DNA of 64,000 nucleotides from JAICXG01 sp963801255 (GCA_963801255.1 CAWDEC010000016.1:14146-78145), one strand, 5' to 3'. Positions 8,300 to 17,866 are shown, numbered from the stretch's first letter. The notes: generated by a model from the letters alone, not told the origin. Program-made: numbers and translations.

Positions 8300-9430
8300 T
8301 TACCTCTTAAGATCCTGCTCTTTCTCCAGAGCTTCGAAAAGAGCTTTAAAGTTACCCTTGCCAAAGCTCTTCGCGCCTTTGCGCTGAATAATTTCGAAGA
8401 ACAAGGTGGGGCGATCTTCCACCGGCTTGGTGAAGATTTGCAGCAGATAACCTTCGTCGTCGCGATCGACCAGGATGCCGAGACGGCGCAGCGGTTCGAG
8501 ATCTTCGTCGATCTGTCCGACGCGATCGAGGACCGTCTCGTAGTAGCTCGTGGGAATCTTGAGAAAGTCGACGCCTCTCTCCTGCAGGTTGGTTACGGTT
8601 TCAACGATATTCTTGGTCGCAATGGCGACGTGCTGCACACCTTCTCCGTTATAGAAATCGAGATATTCTTCGACCTGCGACTTCTTCTTCCCTTCGGCTG
8701 GCTCGTTAATCGGAAACTTTACAAAGCCGTTGCCATTACTCATCACCTTGCTCATAAGAGCAGAGTATTCGGTCGAGATATCCTTGTCATCGAAGCTCAG
8801 GATGTTGCGGAAACCCATTACATCTTCATAGAACTTGACCCATGGATTCATCTGGTTCCAACCGACGTTGCCGACACAGTGATCGACATATTGCAATCCG
8901 GCATCCGGTGGGTTGTAGCTCGTTTCCCATTTGCGGAAGCCCGGCATGAAAACGCCGTGGTAGTTTTTGCGCTCGATGAAGAGGTGAACGGTATCACCAT
9001 AAGTGTGAATGCCGCTCATGACCACTTCGCCGTCATCATCACGCAATGTCTTGGGCTCAAGATAACTCTTGCCGCCGCGTTTGGTCGTTTCCTCCCAGGC
9101 GGAAGTGGCGTCGGGAACGCGCAGGGATAGGAACTTTACCCCGTCGCCGTGTTTATGAATGTGCTCCGTGATGGGATTATCGGTGCGGAGCGGCGTGGTA
9201 AGGACAAACGTGAGCTTGTTTTGCCGGATGGCGTAACTGGCACGCTCGCGAACGCCCGTCTCGGGGCCAGAGTAAGCAAGGCTTTGAAAGCCGAAAGCGG
9301 TCTTGTAGAAATGCGCCGCCTGCTTCGCATTGCCGACATAGAACTCGACATAGTCTGTTCCTTCCAAAGGCAGGAAGTCGGTTTGCGTGGGAGCGCCGCT
9401 CGCTCTTGGTGCTTCAAGTGTTGTTTCCAT
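8300..9430 (-). CDS. hppD: 4-hydroxyphenylpyruvate dioxygenase
   Basis: A 376-residue non-heme iron enzyme that makes homogentisate from 4-hydroxyphenylpyruvate. Two vicinal-oxygen-chelate domains are present. The iron ligands appear as His in YVDHCVGNV (about residue 183), His in GVQHVAIATKN (about 266) and Glu in PTLFFEIIQRKG (about 350). It is the first gene of the leftward tyrosine/pterin block and is preceded by a good promoter-like sequence (9487-9515). No strong Shine-Dalgarno site is seen before ATG 9430. Confidence 0.96.
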   Translation of the reverse strand: METTLEAPRASGAPTQTDFLPLEGTDYVEFYVGNAKQAAHFYKTAFGFQSLAYSGPETGVRERASYAIRQNKLTFVLTTPLRTDNPITEHIHKHGDGVKFLSLRVPDATSAWEETTKRGGKSYLEPKTLRDDDGEVVMSGIHTYGDTVHLFIERKNYHGVFMPGFRKWETSYNPPDAGLQYVDHCVGNVGWNQMNPWVKFYEDVMGFRNILSFDDKDISTEYSALMSKVMSNGNGFVKFPINEPAEGKKKSQVEEYLDFYNGEGVQHVAIATKNIVETVTNLQERGVDFLKIPTSYYETVLDRVGQIDEDLEPLRRLGILVDRDDEGYLLQIFTKPVEDRPTLFFEIIQRKGAKSFGKGNFKALFEALEKEQDLKR

Positions 9431-9486
9431 AAGCTGATTTCTGCGATTGTGTGCGACAGGCGGAATGCACGTCGTGATTAGAACAA

Positions 9487-9515
9487 ATTATAAGAGCAGC
9501 CCGCCGCTCTCGCAA
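9487..9515 (-). promoter_or_regulatory. Probable sigma-70-type promoter of hppD
   Basis: Read on the minus strand: -35 TTGCGA (9515-9510), a 17-base spacer, and a perfect -10 TATAAT (9492-9487). The -10 lies about 57 bases before the hppD start codon. Spacing and -10 match the bacterial housekeeping consensus, while the -35 matches in four of six positions. Confidence 0.5.
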
Positions 9516-9573
9516 TCCCCAGAATAAAACTCAGAGAAAATTCGGAGACTAACGACTGCGAGTTGTTAGGCCA

Positions 9574-9835
9574 TCACCGCCTGGCGGCCTTCGACGCGGC
9601 CGCTTCGCGCAGGGTACGATCCACAGTTTCGAGGAAGACCTTCACGTCGAGCGGCTTTGTCACATAACCTTGAGCGCCAGCCCGCAAGAGTGGCTCGGGT
9701 TGCCCAATGGTTGCGTCCGCGCTCACCATCATATCGGGAAGATAGAGATCGAGAAGTATGAGGTCCGGCTTTTGCGTGCGAGCGAGTTCCAAGCCTTCTC
9801 CTCCAAGCTTCAAATTATCTCCGTCTATCGCATAG
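9574..9835 (-). pseudogene. Remnant of a response-regulator receiver domain
   Basis: The minus-strand frame reads ELARTQKPDLILLDLYLPDM and then jumps to MVSADATIGQPEPLLRAGAQGYVTKPLDVKVFLETVDRTL. These are the middle (phospho-acceptor Asp in LLDLYLP) and end (Lys in YVTKPLD) of a CheY-like receiver. The N-terminal beta strand with the acidic pair is missing, and the stretch normally found between LPDM and the switch Thr is deleted. A stop lies in frame upstream at about 9839. It faces the hybrid kinase gene at 9868 head to head. It is either a decayed gene or a very degenerate receiver that no longer works. Confidence 0.6.
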
Positions 9836-9867
9836 AAGCTGCTTTAGTAAGCCGACCTTCGCTCCAC

Positions 9868-11583
9868 ATGCTCTCCGAACTGATCGTCAACGCGAGGATT
9901 CTGGTGATCGACGACGAGCTGCCTAATGTGCGGCTCCTGGAAAGAATTCTTCGCCGCCAGGATTATTGCCACATCGCGATGACGACCGACGCACGCGACG
10001 CGGTGCCGATGTTTGTCGACGACCCGCCCGATCTCGTCCTGCTGGATTTGCACATGCCCCATCAAAGTGGCTACGAAGTGATGAACGATTTGGCCAGTCT
10101 GCAGAATCCGCGGGTCCCGGTGCCCATCATCATTCTTACGGCTGATGCGACGCCAGAGGCGAGACGCCGCGCCCTGGCCGGCGGAGCAACAGATTTCATT
10201 TGCAAGCCCTTCGATAACACTGAAGTCGCACTGCGAATCAAAAACGCACTGCAAACGCGCTTTCTGCAACGCCGGCTGGACACGCGAAACAAGGTTCTCG
10301 ACGAGCAGGTGCGGGAACGGACCGCGGCGCTCGAGGCCACTCTTAAAAAACTGCGCAACACTCAGCAGCAGGTCGTGCAACAGGAACGACTGCGTTCGCT
10401 CGGCATGATGGCCACAGGCATCGCGCACGACTTCAACAATCTGCTTTCTCTCATCATCGGTTCTGGCGAGCTACTCCTGAGCAACAGCGATCGCGCTGGT
10501 CGCTCGCAGATCGATAAATATGTCGAGACCGTCATGAGCGCGGCGCGCGACGGCGCGAAGATGGTCAATCGGCTGGCGCAATTTCAGCGCGCACGCACGG
10601 AAGGCGAAGTGCAGCAAACCGTTTGTCTGGCGCGCCTGGTTCATCAGGCGGTCGACCTTACGCGACCACGTTGGAAAGAACAGTCCAACGCCAACGGTAT
10701 CGACATCAAGATCGTGACGGAGCTGAACGAGGAGGCACACGTTACAGGCGACTCGGCGGAAATTCGCGAGCTGCTTACGAACATGATTTTCAACGCGGTC
10801 GATGCCATGCCGAAAGGCGGAACCATCACCATCCGCGTCTGTCTTGAGGGCAAGATTGTTCTGCTCGTCGTCGAAGACGACGGCACTGGCATGAGCGACG
10901 AAGTCCGCACGCGCTGTCTCGAACCATTCTTCACGACTAAAGGCGAGCAAGGCTCCGGCCTCGGTTTGGCTATGATCTACGGCATCGTCGAGCGACATGG
11001 CGGGACGCTGGAAATCGATTCCCAACTCGGACGAGGAACGCGTTTCCAAATCCGCCTTCCGCGTACTGAGCCTGCCCGCGTCATCGAAACAACGCTCACG
11101 GAGCGCATCGCGGAATCGCTCAACATCATGGTCGTCGACGATCAACCGGTCTTACGTGAAATTTTAACTGAGCAGTTGAAGAACGACTGCCACCATGTCG
11201 TTCCGGCAGCCGATGGCGACGAGGCGATCCGAATTTTCCGCCAGGAACCGTTTGATATCGTTATTACCGATAAGGCGATGCCGGGCATGAGCGGAGAGCA
11301 GCTCGCTACCACCCTGAAGGAAGTTCGAGAAAACATCCGCGTCATCCTTCTCACTGGCTTTGCCGAACACGGCATTTCCGACTCCGTCTCTCCCGCAATC
11401 GACATGGTCCTGGGCAAACCAGTGAATTTGACGACTCTGCGCCAGGCGATCGTGAAATCGATCGCTTCCCGCAATGAAAAGAGCCGTCAGTCCACAATGG
11501 AAGCGACAGCCTTCGACGTCTCAAAATCAGCGCGCGTCAGCACGCCTGTTGCCCAGCGCGAATATCACGATCAACATCTTTAA
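9868..11583 (+). CDS. Hybrid sensor histidine kinase with two receiver domains
   Basis: A 571-residue cytoplasmic REC-HisKA-HATPase-REC protein. Receiver 1 has phospho-acceptor D60 (LVLLDLHMP) and the Lys of ICKPF; a coiled linker follows (about 135-175). The kinase has H187 in GIAHDFNNLL, the N-box with NAVDAMP, and G-boxes VEDDGTGM and GSGLGLAM. Receiver 2 has D468 (DIVITDKAMPG) and K in LGKPVN. No membrane segment or PAS domain is seen, so the signal probably comes through receiver 1. The open frame extends back to 9670, but that part runs through the receiver remnant on the other strand. MLSELIVNARILVIDDE at 9868 gives a normal receiver start. Confidence 0.9.
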   Translation: MLSELIVNARILVIDDELPNVRLLERILRRQDYCHIAMTTDARDAVPMFVDDPPDLVLLDLHMPHQSGYEVMNDLASLQNPRVPVPIIILTADATPEARRRALAGGATDFICKPFDNTEVALRIKNALQTRFLQRRLDTRNKVLDEQVRERTAALEATLKKLRNTQQQVVQQERLRSLGMMATGIAHDFNNLLSLIIGSGELLLSNSDRAGRSQIDKYVETVMSAARDGAKMVNRLAQFQRARTEGEVQQTVCLARLVHQAVDLTRPRWKEQSNANGIDIKIVTELNEEAHVTGDSAEIRELLTNMIFNAVDAMPKGGTITIRVCLEGKIVLLVVEDDGTGMSDEVRTRCLEPFFTTKGEQGSGLGLAMIYGIVERHGGTLEIDSQLGRGTRFQIRLPRTEPARVIETTLTERIAESLNIMVVDDQPVLREILTEQLKNDCHHVVPAADGDEAIRIFRQEPFDIVITDKAMPGMSGEQLATTLKEVRENIRVILLTGFAEHGISDSVSPAIDMVLGKPVNLTTLRQAIVKSIASRNEKSRQSTMEATAFDVSKSARVSTPVAQREYHDQHL

Positions 11584-11624
11584 CCAGCGTACTGCGAGTG
11601 CTGGGAAATCGTTAGGCTGGTCCT

Positions 11625-13826
11625 TCAGAAAGCAAAGCCAAAACTGAAGTGGAATGCGCCGAAATCCTCATCCGGCCGCGGGCTGGGGTTCACACCGTAG
11701 TCCAGCCGCACTGGTCCGATCGGGAGGTTGTAACGCAAGCCAACGCCCACGCCATAACGCATATCTCCCAGCCCGGGCGAACGCGCGTCGGGCAACAAGT
11801 TTCCCGCATCGACAAAAACCGCGCCTAACAACTCACCATAAAGCGGGAAGGTGTACTCGACGTTAAAGATGGTGTAGTACTCACCACCGATCGGATTGCC
11901 GCGCAGATCGTGCGGGCCCAAATCGCGCTCACCAAAGCTGCGCACAGTCGTGCTGCCGCCAATGAAAAACCTTTCGTCGATGGGAATAGCGAAAGCGGCG
12001 TCGCTGCCAGCGGTATCCAGCGGATACACGATTCCGGCCCGCGCCCCAAAAGCGAGCAGACTGCGCTCAAACCATTTTTGCAGATCCGACTTTTGCAGAT
12101 TCTCGCCCTCGAGTTGGGCCGGGTCTGGGGCGAAGGAAAGGTAATAACTCACGCGCCCCGTCGCGCGGAGGAGATCGATATCACTCCCGAGCGCGCTTGA
12201 CGCGAAATCGACCGTGTTGTCGAAAACAACTCCCCGCGGCGCGACGAGTGGGTTCTTGCGCAGATCGAGCGTTTGGGAGAAGCCGATCGCACTGACGAAG
12301 TAGGAAGTCGCGCCGAGGAATTGCGGCTTGATCGTCGCATCCGTGATTTCGACATGTCGCTGCGACGCAACCAAACTAACCGAATAACTGTCCGTGATTT
12401 GCCGACTCAACGTTGTTCGTCCGCCGACCTCGAACTTGGAATATCCATCGAAGTCGTAAGTGATCGCGGAAAGCCGGATCTTTAATGCAACGCTGGTGTC
12501 GAAGAGGTAGGGATCTTCATAGGAGATATCGCCTTTGTAACCACGCTGCGACACTTCGACCGAAGTGGTGATCGGCCGGCCGTAACCGAAGACGTCGCGG
12601 TTCGCATACGAAGCGCCCACGATTCCGCCATCAAACGAGCCATAGCCAATCGAAAATCCAAACTCCTCCGGCTTTGCCTCTTCGAGATTGACATCGAGCC
12701 GTAGAAGGTTGCCCTCGACCGGTGTCGGCTTCACCTGCAGGATGTTGAAGAGCCCAGTGCGCATCATCTCGCGAAACTTCTTGTCGAGCGTCTCTGGGCT
12801 GTAAGGACGGCCCCGCAACTTCTTAAAACGGTCGACGACATAATTCGGATGCAACTTCCGCGTTCCTGTTACCGTCACGCCGTCAAAGTGGTAAACCGGT
12901 CCCGGCTCGATTGTGACACGCACCGGCACCATCCCACGATCAGCCAACCTCGGATCGCCGTTTGCATCTACCTTCACGGCAAAGTAACCGCGCGTTTTAT
13001 AGTAAGTCTGCAACCGGCGCGGGATATCGGCTAGCCGCGCCTCCGTGTACGGCAGTCGCAGCAGGTCAAGCATTTGTCCCCGCAACGTGGACGGATCGTA
13101 AATTGTCGGACCAACGAATGTGACATTGCCGAAAAGATATTTCTGGCCTTCGTGCACATTGATACGTGCTATCACCAGATCAGGACGGACATATTCGAAA
13201 GTCGGCGGATCGATCAGACACTCGGCAAAGCCTTCGGAAATATAGAAACGCTGCACAAGGCTGGCGCCTTCCTCGATGTCGCTCGGAACGAAGGGGAGCA
13301 CGGCGGTAGCTTTCGATTCGCGTTCACGCGTCGGGCCGACAGCGTACTCGAAAAGCTTCTCAGACGGCACGTGACGATTGCCGTCGAAAATGATTTTTTC
13401 GAGATGGACCTGCGGTCCTTCGTTAATCGTCAGGCGGAAATGGTTTGCCCCTTCGATCGTGTAACTGACGCTAACCTTGGCGTAACCATGTTTGCGATAA
13501 AAGAGCTCAAGAAAAAAAGCGGCGTCATCGGCCCGCGCACTCGTTAGGCCATTTTCCTCGATGAAGGTGATTTGCTCCTTCAACTGGGACCGCAGCTCTT
13601 TTTCGTTGAAGGCCTTGTTGCCGCGAATCTCGAGGTCAGCCTGCTGCGCGATCTTCTCCTGCTGCTTCGCCTTGGCTTTCGCTTGTTTTTCCTTTTGCTC
13701 CTGTTGCGGAAGTTGCACTGCGGCCTGGCCAAAAACGGTCGCCGTCGTTAGGCAAAGGAGCGCGGTGGTGGCCACCAACCGGAGCGGGTGTCCGCCGCCG
13801 TTCAATCGATTCCGCCTCCTCTTCAT
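11625..13826 (-). CDS. BamA/TamA family outer-membrane assembly protein
   Basis: A 733-residue Omp85 protein. The N-terminus (MKRRRNRLNGG… LLCLTTATVFGQ) is a signal peptide, followed by a Gln/Lys-rich linker and several POTRA modules (for example GNKAFNEKELRSQL, FDGNRHVPSEKLFEY, FDGVTVTGTRKLHPNYV). The C-terminal third is a bacterial surface antigen (D15) barrel containing RSFGERDLGP and ending in …FHFSFGFAF with a terminal aromatic residue, as barrel proteins do. The start lies three bases after the tamB-like stop, so the two form one operon and most likely a TAM-type translocation and assembly module. Confidence 0.9.
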   Translation of the reverse strand: MKRRRNRLNGGGHPLRLVATTALLCLTTATVFGQAAVQLPQQEQKEKQAKAKAKQQEKIAQQADLEIRGNKAFNEKELRSQLKEQITFIEENGLTSARADDAAFFLELFYRKHGYAKVSVSYTIEGANHFRLTINEGPQVHLEKIIFDGNRHVPSEKLFEYAVGPTRERESKATAVLPFVPSDIEEGASLVQRFYISEGFAECLIDPPTFEYVRPDLVIARINVHEGQKYLFGNVTFVGPTIYDPSTLRGQMLDLLRLPYTEARLADIPRRLQTYYKTRGYFAVKVDANGDPRLADRGMVPVRVTIEPGPVYHFDGVTVTGTRKLHPNYVVDRFKKLRGRPYSPETLDKKFREMMRTGLFNILQVKPTPVEGNLLRLDVNLEEAKPEEFGFSIGYGSFDGGIVGASYANRDVFGYGRPITTSVEVSQRGYKGDISYEDPYLFDTSVALKIRLSAITYDFDGYSKFEVGGRTTLSRQITDSYSVSLVASQRHVEITDATIKPQFLGATSYFVSAIGFSQTLDLRKNPLVAPRGVVFDNTVDFASSALGSDIDLLRATGRVSYYLSFAPDPAQLEGENLQKSDLQKWFERSLLAFGARAGIVYPLDTAGSDAAFAIPIDERFFIGGSTTVRSFGERDLGPHDLRGNPIGGEYYTIFNVEYTFPLYGELLGAVFVDAGNLLPDARSPGLGDMRYGVGVGLRYNLPIGPVRLDYGVNPSPRPDEDFGAFHFSFGFAF

Positions 13827-13829
13827 CGC

Positions 13830-16800
13830 CTAACGAAACCGAATGAGATATTTCACCAACCCTCGGAAACCGCCCTGCACCCCAAGATCCCCGATCAAAA
13901 CCCAATGGTCGCTCAACTTGTAACGGGCGGTCGCGGTTTGCTCGCCAGTGCGTGGATCGGTGTTGCCAAATTCCACATCGAGCCGGCTGAAGAATGAGTT
14001 GTCGTTCTTCTCCGGTTGCGCGCCTTTCTTGAAAACTTTTCGATAAAGCTGTTTCACGAGCAGGATGGCGGCCCGACTCGCGAGTACATTGCCGCCACTC
14101 AACTCCTCCCGCGTGGTTCCCGTCGCCAGAAGCGAGATGATTTCCTCCTGCGGTAACGGAGGCTCGCTGCTGAAAACAGCCTGGGGGGAGTTCGCCGTGC
14201 CGTAGACGTAAACGTGAATCGTGTAATCGCGAATGAGCGAAGTGCCCTGCAACTCCATCCTCGGATTGAGCGGATCGTCAGGATCGAAATAGAGAAAGCC
14301 GAGATTAATCGTCAGGGTGCTAAAGGGAAGCGTGGCGTCGAAATTGGCCAACCGCACCTGTCCCTGCAATTCAGGGTGCAGACCGGTCCCGGCGAGTTTC
14401 ATGTCTACGATCGCTGAACCAGTGGCGAGGTTGCCGCGAATGAGAAACGGATCCTTGCTCTTGATGACGAGATCGAATTTCCAGTCGCGTAGGGGCGGGT
14501 CCGGAAACGACAGTCTCGGCGCAACTGCAGGCGGCTCCGGATGAGGCGGCGGACGTCCGGGCAAACCGATCGGGATGATGTCGATGTTCTTGAAAAAGCG
14601 ACTGTTAGTCGTCAACACCTCGCCTTTAACCGTCGCGGCCTGGAGCGGCCCGTCGACACGGACGTCTGCGTCGACACGCGCAGTGAGGTTGTCGTTGCGT
14701 GCCACAAGAATGCTTTTCGCCACCAGGTGAAGATCGAACACTGGCTCGGTCAATTTCGCCAAACTAATGCGGCCGGTGAGTGTGAAAGGTCCGCCCGCCA
14801 GATCGCCGCCGAATCGATCGAAGCTCAGCGTGTTGTCGCGGAAGTTGAGCTGCGCATTGAAATTGGAAATCGCGGGTAGAGTTGGATTTTCAAAGCGCGC
14901 CGAGACGATATGCATGTCAGCCGCGCCGCTCAGGGCCGGCTTTGCGATGGTGCCGCCCAGATTGACGTTGAGCGCCGTCGTGCCATCCAGTTGCCGCAGC
15001 GCGGGGACAAATTCGCGCACGAAGTTGACCGGGCTGCGTGGCATTTGGACCTTGGCGCTGAGCGGCGTTTGCTCGTCCACTTTTCGCTTCGCAATAATAT
15101 CCGAAATGTTGAGCGGCAGACGGGCATCGATCTGCACGGGCTGAATTTTTGCCTGCTCAATTTTCCCAGCGAGATTGAGCACGTTGTTCTCCAGATGCGT
15201 GGCAATGTTGATTTTCGCCGGCTCGAGTTGCCTGGCCGCCGCCGCTTTAAGATCCTGCAACTGCAGGTTGAGATTCGCCTGCAATTGATCGAGCGGACCC
15301 TGCGCGTCGAGTTTCACCGATAACTGACCGGAAACCGGCGGCTCTTTGCCGAGATCGCGAAAGAGTTTCGCCAGGTCGAGGTTTTCCGACTGAAAGTTGA
15401 TCATCACCTTTCCGTTAGGCGGAAAAAGCGGACGCGCGCTGCCCAGGTTGCTCCAGGTAAAAGGGAGCGAGGCGTAGGCGCTGGCATATTTCGCCTGCCC
15501 CTGGTCGATCTGAATTTTGTCGATCTCGAGCGTTGAGTTCTTCGCCTGCAGAATTGCCTGGAAACTCAGCTTGTCGCTCCCAAGATAAACGATGGGAACG
15601 TTGAGTTCCTGCGGCGTGTAATGCGCCTCAATGTTGGCCTGCAGATTTTGCAGCCTGGCATAACGACCGCGCTCCAGCTTGAGGTTGAGGTCGCCTCGAT
15701 TTTGGAAAGTTGCTGCTTCGCCCTCTCCGTTCCAATTCAAGACTAACGAACCGGCCAGCGGTGTCTTCGTCGCGGCGGTCGCTCCGGAGGCGCCGGCATT
15801 TAATAAAGGCTCAAAGGTGGAAAGGTCAGCCAGATTTACCGTCGCCGCGCCTGTGTAGTGAAACGGCTTCTGCAACTTCATTGTCCCGTGGGCGCTGACG
15901 AAATCCTTTTCGTTCAACGTCGCGCTGAGATCGTTTAGATAAACGACGTTCTGCGCGATGGTGGCTTGTAACTCCATTTGCCTAACGATCACCTTCTGCG
16001 CGGTAATTTGCCGCCCGTAGACCGTCACCTCGCCGCCGGTTACGCCCCGGCGAATGCGCACGTGCCCATCGCCCTGCAGTTCGCCCGTCACCTTGATCTT
16101 CGCCTCGTCCCGACAGAAATCCGACAGCTGTGGCGCCCGCAAGTTAAATTGCAGCTCGGCCGCCTGGTCCCTCAGCTTTTCGTTAGGCGGCGGAAGCTGC
16201 GCACTGCCGCTCACTCGCAGAAGATTGTTTCGGCGAGTCGCGGTCAGCTGTTGGAGCGAAACCTGCGCGCCATTGCTGGTCAAGTGTGCCTGCACCTGAT
16301 CAAGCGCAAAATCCCGGTAACGGACTTCGTCCAGCTGCGCCTCCACATTGGAAGTCAGTCCCTCATAAAGTGGCGGCTGTTTCTTTTCGTTAGGCGACGG
16401 CATTTTCTTCGCCGCCGTCACGCGCGCAGTCAGCTTGCGGGCGGCCGCATCGTGAAAGCCGATCAGGTCGCCCGTCGCGCTCAGATCGAGATACGCGGTA
16501 TCGTTCGCGATCTTCAGTGTGCCATTGGCTTGCAGGCTGCCGGTGAAAGGTGGGTTGAGAAAAGCGGTCAGCTCTTTCAAATCCGGCGCTTCAATCGCGA
16601 CCTGAAAATTCCCCGGCGTATGCCCGAAGCCGCTTAGTGTCTTCGGCAGATCGATCGAGCCACGTATGAGAACGTGATTGTTTCCTTGATCGATCCGCGC
16701 CGCGCTCACCGTCGCCAGACCATTCGCAGCCTGCATCTCGAGCCGTACCTGATCGAAGGCCAGACGGCCCTTTCGCGCTTTCTGTATTTCGGCTTCGATT

Positions 16801-17426
16801 GTTCCGTTCCAGGTCGCGGGCGCGTCAAGCTTACCCTGCCAATCGATCTCGGCCCGTGTGACATTCCCCTCCAGTTCACCCGGCGATTGCCTGAGATAAG
16901 GCGCCAGTCTGCCCAACGAAATGTTGCGCGCGTCGAGCTTGGCTCTCGTTTCAAAGGAGGAGCCTTTCGCTGCGAGCTGTATCTGACTCGCAATCTCACC
17001 GCCTCCAATCCTGCCCTGCAATTCTGCGGCGAGCTTCCCCTCCCCTATCTTTGAAGCATCGATGTTGACCACCCGCAGTTGGTTCTCCTGGTCGAACGTC
17101 AGGCTGCGAAGAGAGAGATTCTTGTTCGCATAGCTGGTCGTGCCGGTGATGTTTGTCCAGGTGTGAACACCGGGAATTTGCGCCTTCTCGATCTGTAATC
17201 TGCCGTCCTGATGCGGGTAAAGGCCAAGGTTCAGGTTTTGGATCACCAGGTCCTGCGGCTGATCGCGAATCGTCAGGCTGAAATTTGTCACCTCCAGGCG
17301 ATCGGGGAAGAAGTCCGGCAGATTTACCTTTTCGTTAGGCTTGGGTGGCTTCGGGAGAGGCGCTTTCGAGCCATCAATCACCAGGCTGGCATCGCGCAAC
17401 TCGACATTCTTCAAGGTCTGCGACAT
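13830..17426 (-). CDS. TamB-like translocation/assembly module protein (main open frame)
   Basis: A 1198-residue frame with long beta-rich repeats and the C-terminal TamB (DUF490) domain: LDVEFGNTDPRTGEQ, RYKLSDHWVLIGDLGVQGG and a terminal RFR. TamB proteins span the periplasm and work with an Omp85 partner, which is the next gene (three-base gap). The start MSQTLKNVELRDASLVIDG is not a real N-terminus: the inner-membrane anchor is in the overlapping upstream frame 17374-17760, and a single extra base in an A4/T4 run (17434-17437) splits the gene. Counted together the gene would encode about 1310 residues. At least four motif copies lie inside, in both orientations and in different codon frames. 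Confidence 0.88.
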   Translation of the reverse strand: MSQTLKNVELRDASLVIDGSKAPLPKPPKPNEKVNLPDFFPDRLEVTNFSLTIRDQPQDLVIQNLNLGLYPHQDGRLQIEKAQIPGVHTWTNITGTTSYANKNLSLRSLTFDQENQLRVVNIDASKIGEGKLAAELQGRIGGGEIASQIQLAAKGSSFETRAKLDARNISLGRLAPYLRQSPGELEGNVTRAEIDWQGKLDAPATWNGTIEAEIQKARKGRLAFDQVRLEMQAANGLATVSAARIDQGNNHVLIRGSIDLPKTLSGFGHTPGNFQVAIEAPDLKELTAFLNPPFTGSLQANGTLKIANDTAYLDLSATGDLIGFHDAAARKLTARVTAAKKMPSPNEKKQPPLYEGLTSNVEAQLDEVRYRDFALDQVQAHLTSNGAQVSLQQLTATRRNNLLRVSGSAQLPPPNEKLRDQAAELQFNLRAPQLSDFCRDEAKIKVTGELQGDGHVRIRRGVTGGEVTVYGRQITAQKVIVRQMELQATIAQNVVYLNDLSATLNEKDFVSAHGTMKLQKPFHYTGAATVNLADLSTFEPLLNAGASGATAATKTPLAGSLVLNWNGEGEAATFQNRGDLNLKLERGRYARLQNLQANIEAHYTPQELNVPIVYLGSDKLSFQAILQAKNSTLEIDKIQIDQGQAKYASAYASLPFTWSNLGSARPLFPPNGKVMINFQSENLDLAKLFRDLGKEPPVSGQLSVKLDAQGPLDQLQANLNLQLQDLKAAAARQLEPAKINIATHLENNVLNLAGKIEQAKIQPVQIDARLPLNISDIIAKRKVDEQTPLSAKVQMPRSPVNFVREFVPALRQLDGTTALNVNLGGTIAKPALSGAADMHIVSARFENPTLPAISNFNAQLNFRDNTLSFDRFGGDLAGGPFTLTGRISLAKLTEPVFDLHLVAKSILVARNDNLTARVDADVRVDGPLQAATVKGEVLTTNSRFFKNIDIIPIGLPGRPPPHPEPPAVAPRLSFPDPPLRDWKFDLVIKSKDPFLIRGNLATGSAIVDMKLAGTGLHPELQGQVRLANFDATLPFSTLTINLGFLYFDPDDPLNPRMELQGTSLIRDYTIHVYVYGTANSPQAVFSSEPPLPQEEIISLLATGTTREELSGGNVLASRAAILLVKQLYRKVFKKGAQPEKNDNSFFSRLDVEFGNTDPRTGEQTATARYKLSDHWVLIGDLGVQGGFRGLVKYLIRFR

Positions 17427-17760
17427 GCCGTGGAAAAGACAGGTCGGTCAGACTGTAGTCGACCTTCGCCCTGCCCACATCGAGTGATCGCACTACGCTC
17501 GGTCCCGTCGCGATCGCACGCACGTTGCGCAGGATAATCTGATCGACCGGATCACCCTCGAGAAGAAAATCGACCTGCAAATGTTGACCGGCAGCGACCC
17601 GGGTCGCGACGATACGAATCACCCCGCGCAGGATTGGAGCATGAAAAACCAGCAGCAGGAGGAAAATCGTACCCAGCCCAATGAGGAGCCAGCGCATCCA
17701 ACTTCTGCTGAGGCGCGGTTGGACATTGCTTTCTCCGTCGTCGCCCACGAGTTTGCCCAA
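17374..17760 (-). pseudogene. N-terminal anchor part of the TamB-like gene, frameshifted
   Basis: This frame carries the missing start of the TamB-like protein: a short polar N-terminus, a transmembrane anchor (MRWLLIGLGTIFLLLLVFHA, about residues 22-41) and the first beta strands to VDYSLTDLSF. After that it reads out of frame (PRHVADLEECRVARCQPGD) to a stop at 17374. Removing one T from the TTTT run at 17434-17437 joins SLTDLSF directly to HGMSQTLKNVELRDASL. It may be a real mutation or an assembly error in a short homopolymer. Confidence 0.75.
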
Positions 17761-17866
17761 GTTAGGTTCTCAAGCTGCAATCGCAACCCGTCATCCGCTC
17801 GCGTCCCTCTTTCTGGACTAACCGTTGCACGTGCTTACTTTGCGAGCGCAATCCTCCGCCGACTCA

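Noticed and set aside
8438..9130. 230-codon plus-strand frame inside hppD
   Set aside because: Antisense shadow of a confidently assigned enzyme; no start signal and no recognisable domain.
10471..11145. 224-codon minus-strand frame inside the hybrid kinase
   Set aside because: Antisense to conserved histidine kinase boxes; codon bias is that of the other strand.
15978..16637. 219-codon plus-strand frame inside the tamB-like gene
   Set aside because: Arg-rich composition typical of an antisense frame to a GC-rich gene; no domain.
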